Assembly: GCF_031834595.1 (NCBI RefSeq)
Contig: NZ_CP115541.1
Span: forward strand, 744,001 to 808,000
Direction of reading: 5' to 3'
Length of the DNA: 64,000 nucleotides
Source: Stenotrophomonas oahuensis
GTDB taxonomy: Bacteria > Pseudomonadota > Gammaproteobacteria > Xanthomonadales > Xanthomonadaceae
This document shows positions 1 to 8,373 of the stretch, piece after piece. The notes beneath the pieces were generated by a model that was not told the origin of the DNA, did not search any database, and worked only from the letters and a program-made list of their open reading frames with translations. Numbering within the stretch: the first letter of the stretch is position 1; every line of letters starts with the position of its first letter. The position numbers were made by a program, and so were the translations under genes.

Positions 1-196
1 GGTCATCCAGGGTGTCCCCTTCCTGCGCCGCCGGCAGGCTGTCGTCGGCCAGCACCTTGGCCGGCCATTCGCGCACGGCCGCGCCGCCGGCCGACAGCCA
101 GCCGCACAGTCCGCCGTGCAGCTCGGCCGCGCTGGCCCCCAGGCCCAGGGCCTGGCTTGCCTGGGTTACGTCTTGGACAGTCGGAAGTTCGGTCAT
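1..196 (-). CDS. ygfB: UPF0149 family protein (YgfB/YecA-like), N-terminal part
   Basis: The reverse strand reads an open frame from an ATG at 196 that runs off the left edge, leaving about 65 residues. The protein begins MTELPTVQDVTQASQALGLG and continues with a helix-rich segment containing ELHGGLCGWLS, a characteristic N-terminal pattern of the UPF0149 family. Its function is poorly defined. The neighbourhood supports the call: in many gammaproteobacteria ygfB lies divergent to zapA, ssrS and fau, the exact order seen here. Confidence 0.8.
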   Translation of the reverse strand, partial: MTELPTVQDVTQASQALGLGASAAELHGGLCGWLSAGGAAVREWPAKVLADDSLPAAQEGDTLDD

Positions 197-287
197 TTCG
201 GGCTCGGTCACACTTACGGGTTGGCAGCTTCGCAGTGTAGCAATGGACAGGTAGCGGCCGGGGCGTCGCCTGCGCTATGGTGCGGGC

Positions 288-509
288 ATGGAACCTTCAG
301 ATGCCATCGCCCAGCTACAGGCCTTTGCCGCCCGGGTGGAGGCATTGCTGGAACGCAACCAGCGCCTGGCCGAGGAAAACCGCAGCCTGCGCCACCAGCA
401 GGAGCAGCTGGTCAACGAGCGCTCGCAGCTGCTGGCCAAGAACGAGCAGGCCCGCTCCCGGGTGGAAGCGATGATCACCCGGCTCAAATCCCTGGAGCAG
501 CACACATGA
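288..509 (+). CDS. TIGR02449-type small coiled-coil protein (ZapB-like)
   Basis: This is a 73-residue protein that is almost entirely one predicted alpha-helical coiled coil, with heptad-like spacing of L, V and A among E, Q and R (for example RVEALLERNQRLAEENRSL). Proteins of this size directly upstream of zapA are annotated as TIGR02449 and resemble the division factor ZapB. Its ATG at 288 follows only a weak ribosome site. The stop overlaps the zapA start (ATGA at 506-509), so the two are probably translationally coupled. A role at the Z-ring is inferred from this coupling and not shown directly. Confidence 0.85.
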   Translation: MEPSDAIAQLQAFAARVEALLERNQRLAEENRSLRHQQEQLVNERSQLLAKNEQARSRVEAMITRLKSLEQHT

Positions 510-802
510 GCCAGTCCGAACCGGTCAGCGTCCGTATTCTGGATCGTGAGTACACCGTGGGTGTGGGCGCGGACGAACGCGAAAGCCTCACCGCCGCCGC
601 GCGCCTGCTCGATGCAAAAATGCGCGAGATCCGCGGCAGCAACCGCATGGCCGCCGTCGATCGCATTGCCGTGCTGGCCGCGCTGAATCTGGCCCATGAA
701 CTGCAGCAGCTACGCGATGAACACGCGCAGCAGGCCACGGCGCTGCAGCAGACGCTTTCCGACCTGAACCGGCGCTTGGATCGCGCATTCGACGGTGCCT
801 GA
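506..802 (+). CDS. zapA: Cell division protein ZapA
   Basis: This 98-residue protein begins MSQSEPVSVRILDREYTVGV, the N-terminal beta-hairpin typical of ZapA. It is followed by the head-domain helices and a C-terminal coiled coil (about residues 60-95). ZapA binds and bundles FtsZ filaments at midcell. The start at 506 is chosen because it overlaps the stop of the coiled-coil gene and gives the family's normal length of about 100 residues; a longer reading back to 116 adds unrelated sequence. The 6S RNA and fau follow, the conserved order zapA-ssrS-fau. Confidence 0.93.
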   Translation: MSQSEPVSVRILDREYTVGVGADERESLTAAARLLDAKMREIRGSNRMAAVDRIAVLAALNLAHELQQLRDEHAQQATALQQTLSDLNRRLDRAFDGA

Positions 803-867
803 ATTGGCCTGCAATCCGACCGACGAACGGGGGTACCCGAATCGGTGGGGTTGGCTATAATGGCCTC

Positions 868-1056
868 GCGTTCTCTGCTGTGAACGACGGCGTGTGCAAA
901 CATTCGCCTTGTCCCTTAATTACGACCACGGGTGCGCGACGACGCCGGGAGTGCAGGTCCGCCTTGTAGCGGGAAGCCCGATGGAGTCCCAGCGTACCCA
1001 CTTGAACCCCGGGTTCAAGGTCGTTTCGCACGCATCGTCACCGCGGAGAATGCAGT
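868..1056 (+). ncRNA. ssrS: 6S RNA (ssrS)
   Basis: A 332-base gap between zapA and fau holds a transcript-like unit: a perfect TATAAT at 856-861, a start near 868, and a closing stem between about 871-878 (ttctctgc) and 1043-1050 (gcggagaa, with G-U pairs). The interior can fold into a long, imperfect rod. 6S RNA binds the sigma70 holoenzyme and mimics an open promoter. The assignment rests on the conserved zapA-ssrS-fau order, the length of about 190 nt and the closing stem. Exact ends are approximate. Confidence 0.85.
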
Positions 1057-1063
1057 ATTCCTG

Positions 1064-1100
1064 CAAGAGCGACGTTCCACCGGAGCGTCGCTCTTGTTTT
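1064..1100 (+). terminator. Rho-independent terminator after 6S RNA
   Basis: Two perfectly complementary 11-base arms, 1064-1074 (caagagcgacg) and 1086-1096 (cgtcgctcttg), enclose an 11-base loop and are followed by TTTT. It sits between the 6S RNA end and fau, so fau probably has its own promoter or depends on read-through. Confidence 0.85.
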
Positions 1101-1134
1101 ATCCGCCGCCCTGCACCGCTGCCCGGACCCTGGC

Positions 1135-1710
1135 ATGACCGACCCGCGCTCCGCACTGCGCCAGCAGCTGCGCCAACGCCGCCGCGACATTCCCGCCGCA
1201 CAGCGCATTGAAGCGGCCGAACAGCTCGCCGATGCCCTGTTCGCCCTGCCCTTCGCCCCCCCCCATGGACCGGTCGCCGGCTATTGGGCGCTGGATGGCG
1301 AAATCGCCCTGCACCGCTGGCAGATGCGCCTGCCCGATGCCCTGACCTACTGCCTGCCCGTGCTCAGCGGCGAGGTGCTGCGCTTCGCGCCATGGCGGCC
1401 GGGCCAACCGCTGACCGCCAACCGCTACGGCATTCCCGAACCCGATGTGGCTGCCGGCGACACCCTGGCTGCCGAGCAGATGGCACTGGTGGTCGCTCCG
1501 CTGGTGGGCTTTGACGCGCAGTGCCGGCGGCTGGGCATGGGGGGCGGCTGGTATGATCGCAGCTTCGCATTCCGTCAGGCCCGCCCGGCTCCGCCGTGGC
1601 TGGTCGGCGTCGGCTTCGCGGCCCAGCAGGTCGAAGACCTGCCGGTGCAGGCCTGGGACGTCGGCGTGGATGCGATCTGCACCGAAACCACCACGTTCAT
1701 TCCCCGATAG
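1135..1710 (+). CDS. fau: 5-formyltetrahydrofolate cyclo-ligase
   Basis: This 191-residue cytosolic enzyme makes 5,10-methenyl-THF from 5-formyl-THF using ATP. The N-terminus has the basic phosphate-binding segment (RQQLRQRRRDIP, about residues 8-19). The signature glycine loop GMGGGWYDR lies at about residues 138-146, preceded by VVAPLVGFD. The length is normal for the family (about 190). The ATG at 1135 lies 34 bases after the 6S terminator. It is followed 7 bases later by the EVE-domain gene, so they are likely cotranscribed. Confidence 0.95.
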   Translation: MTDPRSALRQQLRQRRRDIPAAQRIEAAEQLADALFALPFAPPHGPVAGYWALDGEIALHRWQMRLPDALTYCLPVLSGEVLRFAPWRPGQPLTANRYGIPEPDVAAGDTLAAEQMALVVAPLVGFDAQCRRLGMGGGWYDRSFAFRQARPAPPWLVGVGFAAQQVEDLPVQAWDVGVDAICTETTTFIPR

Positions 1711-1717
1711 ACACCGC

Positions 1718-2194
1718 ATGACCTCACGCAAGCGCTACTGGCTGATGAAGTCCGAACCGGACGCCTTTTCCATCGATGACCTGCAGCGCGTGGGCCAGGA
1801 GCCCTGGAACGGCGTCCGCAACTACCAGGCGCGCAATTTCATGCGCGACGGCATGAAGGTCGGCGACGGCGTGCTGTTCTACCACTCCAATACCAAGGTG
1901 CCCGGCATCGTCGGCACCGCCACGGTGGCCACCGAAGCCTACCCGGACGAGACCCAGTTCGACCCGAAGTCGGATTACTACGACCCCAAGGCCACCCGCG
2001 AAGAACCGCGCTGGCTGCTGGTCGATGTGGCCTTCGATCGCAAGCTGCGCGACACCATTTCGCTGGACGAGATCAAGCTGCACGCCGACGCGCTGGGCGA
2101 GGGTTTTCCCTTGATCGCGCGGGGCAACCGGCTGTCGATCCTGCCGGTGACCGCTGCGCAGTGGAAGCTGCTGCTGTCGCTGGAAAAGCACTGA
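1718..2194 (+). CDS. EVE domain-containing protein
   Basis: This 158-residue protein starts [20 protein letters not shown]. The motif YWLMKSEP is the hallmark first strand of EVE (PUA-like) domains, followed by [23 protein letters not shown] and [11 protein letters not shown] proteins are thought to bind modified bases or nucleotides in RNA or DNA; a specific target cannot be read here. The start at 1718 is chosen because YWLMKSEP normally lies within about 10 residues of the N-terminus. A longer frame starting upstream would overlap fau. Confidence 0.92.
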   Translation: MTSRKRYWLMKSEPDAFSIDDLQRVGQEPWNGVRNYQARNFMRDGMKVGDGVLFYHSNTKVPGIVGTATVATEAYPDETQFDPKSDYYDPKATREEPRWLLVDVAFDRKLRDTISLDEIKLHADALGEGFPLIARGNRLSILPVTAAQWKLLLSLEKH

Positions 2195-2228
2195 CCCCTT
2201 TCCTTCTGTCTTTCACGAGTACTGCCCC

Positions 2229-2876
2229 ATGTCCGAAGCCAAGCGCCTGGCCGCCGAAAAAGCCCTGGAATACGTTCAAGACGGCATGATCGTCGGGGTC
2301 GGCACCGGTTCCACCGTGGCCTACTTCATCGACGGCCTGGCCCGCATCAAGCACCGCATCAAGGGAGCCGTGTCCAGCTCCGAGCAGAGCACCGCGCGGC
2401 TGAAGGAACACGGCATCGAGGTGATGGAGCTCAACCACACCGGCACGCTGTCGCTTTATGTGGACGGGGCCGACGAATGCGACGTCAACAAGTGCCTGAT
2501 CAAGGGCGGCGGTGCCGCGCTGACCCGCGAGAAGATCATTGCCGAAGCCAGCAAGCAGTTCGTCTGCATCGTCGACCCGAGCAAGCAGGTGCCGGTGCTG
2601 GGCAAGTTCCCGCTGCCGGTGGAAGTGATTCCGATGGCGCGCAGCCTGGTCGCCCGCCAGATCATGGACATGACCGGCGGTCAGCCGGCCTGGCGCGAGG
2701 GCGTGGTGACCGACAACGGTAACCAGATCCTGGATATCCACCACCTGCAGATCACCGACCCGGTGAAGCTGGAGCGCGACCTCAACCAGCTGCCCGGCGT
2801 GGTCTGCGTGGGCCTGTTCGCGCGCCGCCCGGCGGACGTGGTGATTGTCGGCGGCGAGCCGCCGCAGGTTCTGTAA
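2229..2876 (+). CDS. rpiA: Ribose-5-phosphate isomerase A
   Basis: This 215-residue cytosolic enzyme of the non-oxidative pentose phosphate pathway interconverts ribose-5-P and ribulose-5-P. Visible motifs are [13 protein letters not shown] (phosphate loop, about residues 24-36), [13 protein letters not shown] (about residues 82-86, holding the catalytic acid) and [12 protein letters not shown]. The length is close to E. coli RpiA (219). The ATG at 2229 lies 34 bases after the EVE gene, in the same direction. Confidence 0.97.
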   Translation: MSEAKRLAAEKALEYVQDGMIVGVGTGSTVAYFIDGLARIKHRIKGAVSSSEQSTARLKEHGIEVMELNHTGTLSLYVDGADECDVNKCLIKGGGAALTREKIIAEASKQFVCIVDPSKQVPVLGKFPLPVEVIPMARSLVARQIMDMTGGQPAWREGVVTDNGNQILDIHHLQITDPVKLERDLNQLPGVVCVGLFARRPADVVIVGGEPPQVL

Positions 2877-2898
2877 CTTCCCCCTGAGGACACCCGGT

Positions 2899-3360
2899 AT
2901 GCGCTCTTCGTCGTTGCTGCGTCTGTTGTTGCCGTTGTTGCTGCTGGTCTCGCTGAGCGCCTGTGCCAGCAGCGGTACCCGCCATTGGGTCGAACTGGCC
3001 GGTACCCGTTACCAGGTGGAGCTGGCCACCGATGACGCCAGCCGCGCGCGCGGGCTGATGTTCCGCGACCAGATGGCCGAGGACCACGGCATGCTGTTCA
3101 TCCACGACCGTCAGGAACTGCAGGCGTACTGGATGAAGAACACCCGCATCGCGCTGGACATTCTGTACTTCGACGCGGAGCGCAAACTGGTCAGCCAGCA
3201 GCGCGACGTGCCGCCGTGCTCTGCCGGCGACCGCTGCCCGCCCTACCCCAGCAGCGGCCCGGCCAAGTACGTGCTGGAGCTCAACGCCGGCCAGGCGCAG
3301 AAGCTGGGCCTGCAGGATGGCGCGCTGCTGACCTTCGGGCCGGGCATCGAATCCAACTGA
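2899..3360 (+). CDS. DUF192 family lipoprotein
   Basis: This 153-residue exported protein has a hydrophobic signal (LLRLLLPLLLLVSLSAC) ending in a lipobox with Cys near residue 21, so it is probably a lipoprotein. The mature part carries the DUF192 pattern: ARGLMFRDQMAEDHGMLFI, then YWMKNTRIALDILYFD, then PAKYVLELNAG. DUF192 proteins are small periplasmic beta-barrels of unknown role. The ATG at 2899 is preceded by a ctgagga ribosome site and begins exactly at the signal peptide. Confidence 0.9.
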   Translation: MRSSSLLRLLLPLLLLVSLSACASSGTRHWVELAGTRYQVELATDDASRARGLMFRDQMAEDHGMLFIHDRQELQAYWMKNTRIALDILYFDAERKLVSQQRDVPPCSAGDRCPPYPSSGPAKYVLELNAGQAQKLGLQDGALLTFGPGIESN

Positions 3361-3445
3361 ACGCGGCCACGCCGGGCCCGCCCCGGCGTTGCGTTTTCAC
3401 AGCGCGGCGCTTGAATCGTGGCGCGTTTGTCGCCAGTCTGTGGTC

Positions 3446-4291
3446 ATGCAGGGGAAGATCACATTGCCGGCGTGGGACAGCCTGGCCGAGCTGGACGACG
3501 AGGCGCTGCCGCTGTTGCCCACCGCCCTGCTGATCGCACGCGACGAATACCCTGATCTGGACCCGGCCGCGTACGACGCCCTGGTGCAGAGCCACGCCGA
3601 CCACCTGCGCACCGAGGTGGACACCCTGGACCACTTCCCGCTGAAGATTGCCGCGGTGAACCGGCACCTGTTCGATGAACTGGGCTACGGCGGCGACCAC
3701 GGCGAGTATTACGACCCGCGCAACAGCTACCTCAACCAGGTGCTGGACCGCCGCCTGGGCAACCCGATCTCGCTGGCCCTGGTGCAGATGGAGGTCGCGC
3801 GCCGGTTGGGTATTCCGCTGGACGGTGTTTCCTTCCCCGGGCACTTCCTGGTGCGGTTGCCGGTGGACGACGGCATGCTGGTGATGGACCCCTTCAACGG
3901 CGGCCGCCCGCTGGATGTGGACGAACTGCGCGAACGCGCGCGTTCGCACCTGGGCGGCGAAGTACCCGATGACCAGGTGCTGGCGCAGATTCTGGACGCC
4001 GCACCCACCCGGGCCATTCTGATGCGGATGCTGCGCAACCTGCACGGCGTGTATGCCGAGCGCGGCGAATGGGACCGCGCTGCACGCAGTGCCGATCGGT
4101 TGCTGAAACTGGCCCCGGAACAGGAAGACGCATTGCGCGACCGGGGCTTGGCCTACTTACAGCTGGACCATCTGGCCGGGGCGCGGCATGACCTGGGGCT
4201 GTATCTCAAGCGCAATGCGCAGGCCAGTGATGCGCAATGGGTGCGCGAGAAGTTGATCGAGTTAGGCGCGGGCGCGCCGCGGTTGCATTAA
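3446..4291 (+). CDS. SirB1 family protein (transglutaminase-like plus TPR)
   Basis: This 281-residue protein matches the SirB1/YchA family: an N-terminal transglutaminase-like region with YDPRNSYLNQVLDRRLGNPISLAL (about residues 90-113) and GVSFPGHFLVR, then a C-terminal TPR-like helical region (YAERGEWDRAARSADRLLKL). The catalytic Cys of true transglutaminases is not conserved in this family, and the biochemical role is unknown. The start at 3446 follows a short GC-rich gap after the lipoprotein gene. The stop overlaps the convergent rubredoxin stop by 4 bases. Confidence 0.88.
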   Translation: MQGKITLPAWDSLAELDDEALPLLPTALLIARDEYPDLDPAAYDALVQSHADHLRTEVDTLDHFPLKIAAVNRHLFDELGYGGDHGEYYDPRNSYLNQVLDRRLGNPISLALVQMEVARRLGIPLDGVSFPGHFLVRLPVDDGMLVMDPFNGGRPLDVDELRERARSHLGGEVPDDQVLAQILDAAPTRAILMRMLRNLHGVYAERGEWDRAARSADRLLKLAPEQEDALRDRGLAYLQLDHLAGARHDLGLYLKRNAQASDAQWVREKLIELGAGAPRLH

Positions 4292-4479
4292 TCGATCTCA
4301 ACCATCTCAAAATCATCCTTGGTCACCCCACAATCCGGGCACGTCCAGGTATCGGGCACGTCTTCCCACGCGGTGCCGGGCGCAATGCCCTCTTCCGGCA
4401 GGCCATCAACCTCCTTGTAGATGAAACCGCAGACAACGCACATCCAGGTGCGGAAGGTGGTGGCAGCAGTGTCGCTCAT
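4288..4479 (-). CDS. Rubredoxin
   Basis: This 63-residue iron protein has two CxxC knuckles: [15 protein letters not shown] (about residues 12-26) and [12 protein letters not shown] (about residues 46-57), with the conserved [11 protein letters not shown] between them. It is a small one-electron carrier with a single Fe(Cys)4 centre. The ATG at 4479 is 72 bases from the divergent thiE start. The longer reverse frame extends into thiE antisense and was discarded. Confidence 0.95.
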   Translation of the reverse strand: MSDTAATTFRTWMCVVCGFIYKEVDGLPEEGIAPGTAWEDVPDTWTCPDCGVTKDDFEMVEID

Positions 4480-4551
4480 TGGATAATCAGGGGCTGGGCA
4501 GTACGGTTGACCGGCATTGTCCCACTCCCGTCGCGCTGCTGGTAGCCATTG

Positions 4552-5199
4552 ATGAACACCCCTGTTGCCCCGACCACGCCCCCGCGTGGCGTCTATCTGA
4601 TCACGCCCGACGAAAGCGACACCGCGCGCCTGCTGGCCCGCGTGGAGCCGTTGCTGGCCAACGGTGCCACCTGCCTGCAATACCGCAACAAGACCGCCAG
4701 CCCCGCCCTGCGCCAGGCCCAGGCGGCGGCGCTGCAGCCGCTGTGCGCCGCCCACGGCGTGCCGCTGATCATCAACGACGACGTCGCCCTGGCCCAGGAG
4801 GTGGGCGCGGCCGGTGTGCACCTGGGCGCGGAGGACGGCGACATCGCCGCCGCCCGCGCCCTGCTCGGCGCGCAGGCCATCATCGGCACCTCCTGCTACG
4901 ACAGCCTCGAGCGCGCCCAGGCCGGAGCCGCCGCCGGGGCCAGCTACGTGGCCTTTGGGGCCTTCTTCCCCACCACCACCAAGGTCACCAAGAGCCGCGC
5001 CAGCGTCGACCTGCTGCGGCAAAGCGCCGCACTGGGTGTGCCGCGGGTGGCGATTGGCGGCCTGACCCCGGACAATGTGGGCCCGATCATCGCCGCCGGG
5101 GCCGACCTGGTCGCCGTGGTCAGCGGCATCTTCGCCGCCCCCGACCCGGTCGCCGCCCTGCGCGCCTGCCTTGCCCGTTTCCAGGACCCCATCGCATGA
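4552..5199 (+). CDS. thiE: Thiamine-phosphate synthase
   Basis: This 215-residue enzyme joins HMP-PP and the thiazole phosphate to give thiamine monophosphate. Visible motifs are GVYLITPD (first TIM-barrel strand), LQYRNK (about residues 44-49), [39 protein letters not shown] and AVVSGIF. The ATG at 4552 is preferred over an adjacent TTG at 4549. The stop overlaps the hemL start by 4 bases. thiC for the same pathway lies 37 kb away, under a TPP riboswitch; no riboswitch is visible here. Confidence 0.96.
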   Translation: MNTPVAPTTPPRGVYLITPDESDTARLLARVEPLLANGATCLQYRNKTASPALRQAQAAALQPLCAAHGVPLIINDDVALAQEVGAAGVHLGAEDGDIAAARALLGAQAIIGTSCYDSLERAQAGAAAGASYVAFGAFFPTTTKVTKSRASVDLLRQSAALGVPRVAIGGLTPDNVGPIIAAGADLVAVVSGIFAAPDPVAALRACLARFQDPIA

Positions 5200-6485
5200 A
5201 CCACGACAATTCCCACGCCCTGTTCACCCGCGCCCAGGCGCTGCTGCCCGGCGGCGTCAATTCGCCGGTGCGCGCGTTCAAGTCAGTCGGCGGCGAGCCG
5301 TTCTTCGTGGAGCGCGCCGATGGTGCGTACCTGTATGACGTGGACGGCAACCAGTACATCGACTACGTCGGTTCCTGGGGCCCCATGATCGTCGGCCACA
5401 ACCACCCGGCGGTGCGCCAGGCGGTGAAGCACGCGATCAACAACGGGCTGTCGTTCGGTGCGCCGTGCGCCGCCGAAGTGACCATGGCCGAAACCATCAC
5501 CCGGCTGGTGCCGTCGTGCGAAATGGTGCGCATGGTCAACTCCGGCACCGAGGCCACGCTGTCGGCGATCCGCCTTGCCCGCGGCGCGACCGGCCGCAGC
5601 CGCATCGTGAAGTTCGAGGGCTGCTACCACGGCCATGGCGACTCGTTCCTGGTCAAGGCCGGCAGCGGCATGCTGACCCTGGGCGTGCCGACCTCACCGG
5701 GCGTGCCGGCCGGCCTGAGCGAACTCACCCTCACCCTGCCCTACAACGACTTCGACGCCGCCACCGCGCTGTTCGCCGAACAGGGCGAGCACATTGCCGG
5801 CCTGATCATTGAACCGGTGGTGGGCAATGCCAACTGCATTCCGCCGCGCGAGGGCTACCTGCAGCACCTGCGTGCGCTGTGCACCCAGTACGGCGCGTTG
5901 CTGATCTTCGACGAAGTAATGACCGGCTTCCGCGTCGCCCTCGGCGGTGCGCAGGCGCACTACGGCATCACCCCGGACCTGACCACCTTCGGCAAGATCA
6001 TCGGTGGTGGCATGCCGGTGGGGGCTTATGGTGGCCGTCGCGACCTGCTGTCGCAGATTGCCCCGGCCGGCCCGATCTACCAGGCCGGCACGCTCAGCGG
6101 CAATCCGGTGGCGATGGCCGCGGGCTTGGCGATGCTGGAGCTGGTGCAGGAGCCGGGCTTCCATGAGCGCCTCTCGGCCGCGACCGCGCGTTTGTGTGCG
6201 GGGCTGGAAGCCGCTGCCGCTGAAGCCGGTGTGGCGGTGACCACCAATCAGGTGGGTGCGATGTTCGGGCTGTTCTTCACTGATCAGAAGGTGGAGACGT
6301 ATGCGCAGGCGACTGCGTGCGATACGGCGGCGTTCAATCGCTTCTTCCATGCGATGTTGGAGCGTGGCGTGTTCCTGGCACCGTCGGCGTATGAGGCCGG
6401 ATTCCTGTCGAGTGCGCACGATGATGCAGTGATTGATGCCACGATTGCGGCCGCGCGTGAAGCGTTTGTGGTGGCGCGCGGGTAA
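5196..6485 (+). CDS. hemL: Glutamate-1-semialdehyde 2,1-aminomutase
   Basis: This 429-residue PLP enzyme makes 5-aminolevulinate in the C5 heme pathway. Evidence: [17 protein letters not shown] near the N-terminus, [17 protein letters not shown], the GCYHGHGD segment, [11 protein letters not shown], and the PLP-lysine region [17 protein letters not shown] (Lys near residue 268). The length matches E. coli HemL (426). The ATG at 5196 overlaps the thiE stop, suggesting translational coupling. The stop codon at 6483-6485 lies inside a REP palindrome. Confidence 0.97.
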   Translation: MNHDNSHALFTRAQALLPGGVNSPVRAFKSVGGEPFFVERADGAYLYDVDGNQYIDYVGSWGPMIVGHNHPAVRQAVKHAINNGLSFGAPCAAEVTMAETITRLVPSCEMVRMVNSGTEATLSAIRLARGATGRSRIVKFEGCYHGHGDSFLVKAGSGMLTLGVPTSPGVPAGLSELTLTLPYNDFDAATALFAEQGEHIAGLIIEPVVGNANCIPPREGYLQHLRALCTQYGALLIFDEVMTGFRVALGGAQAHYGITPDLTTFGKIIGGGMPVGAYGGRRDLLSQIAPAGPIYQAGTLSGNPVAMAAGLAMLELVQEPGFHERLSAATARLCAGLEAAAAEAGVAVTTNQVGAMFGLFFTDQKVETYAQATACDTAAFNRFFHAMLERGVFLAPSAYEAGFLSSAHDDAVIDATIAAAREAFVVARG

Positions 6486-6506
6486 CGACCAACGGTCGTT
6501 ACCTAC
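6480..6506 (-). repeat. GTAG-type REP palindrome at the hemL stop
   Basis: The palindrome gtaacgacc-aa-cggtcgttac is followed by CTAC, i.e. the GTAG header read on the minus strand. It contains the hemL stop codon. It belongs to the same family as the units at 16.7, 34.5 and 56.8 kb. Confidence 0.75.
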
Positions 6507-6508
6507 CC

Positions 6509-6549
6509 GGCCGTTTGGTTTTCGGTTTTCAACCGAAAATCAAACGGCC
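6509..6549. terminator. Bidirectional terminator between hemL and azurin
   Basis: Perfect 19-base inverted arms at 6509-6527 and 6531-6549 surround a 3-base loop. Each arm contains an A/T-rich stretch (ggttttcgg / ccgaaaatc), so it can act in both directions for the convergent hemL and azurin genes. It overlaps the last 21 bases of the azurin gene. Confidence 0.75.
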
Positions 6550-6975
6550 TTTCATCATGGCGAAATGCCCGGGGAACGAACAGAAAAACGTGTAATCCCC
6601 ACCCTTCACCAGCTTCGCGGTGCTGAACGTCACCGACGTACTCTGCCCACCGCCAATTACCGCCGTATGCGCCAACACCCGCGCATCACCCTTCGGCACA
6701 TACGCGTCGGCCAGCTTCATCCGCATCCCCGCCATCGCCACCGGCTGGTAATCCGCCGTTTTGGTCAGCACCCAGTTGTGCCCCATCGCGGTGGCCGCCA
6801 GCTTGCCGGTGTGGCGCAGGGTCAGCTTCACCTGGGTGCAGTCGCCGGCCACTTTGATGTCCTTCTGGGTGAAGGTCATCTGGTCGGTGCTGTCCACGTT
6901 GACCGCGCAGACGCGGGCGTAGGCGGACGGGGCGAAGGCCAGTGCGGCCAGGAACAGGGGGGCGAGCAGTTTCAC
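6529..6975 (-). CDS. Azurin-type blue copper protein
   Basis: This 148-residue periplasmic electron carrier has a signal peptide (MKLLAPLFLAALAFAPSAYA) and a mature domain with azurin features. These are the Cys pair expected to form the N-terminal disulfide (VCAVNVD and GDCTQVKL), the first copper His in MGHNWVL, and the C-terminal copper loop CSFPGHFAMMKG, which supplies Cys, His and Met. The start is GTG at 6975 with a good ribosome site (aaggagat). That start is buried in a 9-base-pair hairpin (see 6971-7003). Likely partners are cytochromes or denitrification enzymes, none of which is in the window. Confidence 0.93.
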   Translation of the reverse strand: MKLLAPLFLAALAFAPSAYARVCAVNVDSTDQMTFTQKDIKVAGDCTQVKLTLRHTGKLAATAMGHNWVLTKTADYQPVAMAGMRMKLADAYVPKGDARVLAHTAVIGGGQSTSVTFSTAKLVKGGDYTFFCSFPGHFAMMKGRLIFG

Positions 6976-7003
6976 GGTGATCTCCTTGCGGGTACACCGT
7001 GAA
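6971..7003 (-). promoter_or_regulatory. Hairpin covering the azurin start codon
   Basis: The perfect inverted repeat ttcacggtg (6971-6979) / caccgtgaa (6995-7003) places the GTG start in the stem and the Shine-Dalgarno aaggaga in the 15-base loop of the mRNA. It could limit translation; no regulator is known from the sequence. Confidence 0.5.
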
Positions 7004-7060
7004 TTCTAGAGAGCATGCTGCGATGGCACCTGCGACGGGGTGTCGCAGGTGTGCGCCAAA

Positions 7061-7085
7061 AGCAGCCGGGCAAGCCCGGCTCTAC
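7061..7085 (-). repeat. GTAG-type REP between azurin and argD
   Basis: The stem agccggg-caa-gcccggct ends in CTAC, so the GTAG header is on the minus strand. It lies 3 bases from the argD stop and may stabilise the 3' end. A near-identical unit is at 34615-34641. A separate hairpin (cacctgcgac / gtcgcaggtg, 7027-7051) precedes it. Confidence 0.75.
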
Positions 7086-7087
7086 GG

Positions 7088-8317
7088 TCAGCGCGTGGCG
7101 ATGAACGATTGGATCGCCGCCCGCAACCGCTTCAACCCCTCGGCCACTTCCTCATCGCTGATGTTCAACGACGGCACGAACCGAAGCACATCGGGCCCGG
7201 CCTGCAAGGTCAACAGACCATGCTCGGCGGCGTGATCCAGAATCGGCCCCGCCTGCCCGGCAAAATCCTTGTCCAGCACCGCGCCCAGCATCAGGCCGCG
7301 ACCGCGCACCTGGCTGAACACCTTGAACTCGTCGTTGATCTTCCCCAGCCCCTCGCGCAGCGCCTGCGACTGCCGGCCCACGTTATGCGCGATTTCCGGC
7401 GACGACAGCTTGCGCAGCGCGACCCGGGCCACTGCAGCGGCCAGCGGATTGCCACCAAAGGTGGTGCCATGTGCGCCGAACTGCATCGCCTCGGCCACCT
7501 TCGGGCCGGCCAGCATCGCGCCGATCGGGAAACCGCCGCCCAGCGCCTTGGCCAGGGTCACGATGTCCGGCTTGATGCCGTCCTGCCAGTGCGCGAACAG
7601 GGTGCCGGTGCGGCCCATGCCGGCCTGGATTTCATCCAGCACCACCAGCGCGTTGTGCTGGTCGCACAGCTCGCGCACGCGCTGCAGGAAGCCGGACTTG
7701 GCCGGCATCACGCCGCCCTCGCCCTGGATCGGCTCCAGCATCACCGCGGCGACGTCGCCGGCGGCCATCGCCGTTTCCAGCTGTACCTCGTCGTTGAAGT
7801 CCACGTAGCGGAAACCACCGGGCAGCGGCTCGTAGCCTTCCTGGTACTTCGGCTGGGCGGTGGCGGTCACCGCGGCCAGGGTGCGGCCGTGGAAGCTGCC
7901 ACGGAAGGTCACGATGACCCGCTTGTCGGCCGGGCGGCCCTGCGAGGACGCCCACTTGCGCACCAGCTTGATCGCCACTTCATTGGCTTCCGCGCCGGAA
8001 TTGCACAGGAACACCCGCTCGGCGAAGCGCGACGCGGTGACCAGCTCTTCGGCCAGGCGCAGCGGCGGCTCGCTGTAGAACACGTTGCTGGTGTGCCACA
8101 GCTTGCCGGCCTGCTCGATCAGGGCGGCCTTCAGGTCCGGGTCGTTATGGCCCAGGCCACACACCGCGATGCCGGCGGCCAGGTCGATGAACTCGCGGCC
8201 GTGGTTGTCCCATACGCGCGCGCCCTGGCCGCGTTCCAGCACCACCTGGCGCGGCTTGTACACCGGCAGGTAGTAGTGCGACAGGGACAGAAGCGGGTCG
8301 GTGGCAGCGGCGGTCAT
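7088..8317 (-). CDS. argD: Acetylornithine/succinyldiaminopimelate-type aminotransferase
   Basis: This 409-residue class-III PLP aminotransferase shows the pattern of acetylornithine transaminases: GREFIDLAAGIAVCGLGHNDP, FLCNSGAEANEVAIKLVRK, TFRGSFHGRTLAAV, EPIQGEGGV, VLDEIQAGMGRTG and the PLP lysine in TLAKALGGGFPIGAML. It acts in arginine (and possibly lysine) biosynthesis in the cytosol. The start at 8317 (MTAAATDPLL) is preferred. An upstream extension to 8374 adds 19 unrelated residues and would abut the divergent channel gene. It is transcribed away from the channel gene. Confidence 0.9.
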   Translation of the reverse strand: MTAAATDPLLSLSHYYLPVYKPRQVVLERGQGARVWDNHGREFIDLAAGIAVCGLGHNDPDLKAALIEQAGKLWHTSNVFYSEPPLRLAEELVTASRFAERVFLCNSGAEANEVAIKLVRKWASSQGRPADKRVIVTFRGSFHGRTLAAVTATAQPKYQEGYEPLPGGFRYVDFNDEVQLETAMAAGDVAAVMLEPIQGEGGVMPAKSGFLQRVRELCDQHNALVVLDEIQAGMGRTGTLFAHWQDGIKPDIVTLAKALGGGFPIGAMLAGPKVAEAMQFGAHGTTFGGNPLAAAVARVALRKLSSPEIAHNVGRQSQALREGLGKINDEFKVFSQVRGRGLMLGAVLDKDFAGQAGPILDHAAEHGLLTLQAGPDVLRFVPSLNISDEEVAEGLKRLRAAIQSFIATR

Positions 8318-8373
8318 GGCGGTCAAGGGTTCCGGGAAAGGTCTCATTCTCCCCCTACCCCGGCTGGGGCACA

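Noticed and set aside
116..505. Long N-terminal extension of ZapA
   Set aside because: It overlaps the coiled-coil gene in another frame and gives a ZapA more than twice the family length.
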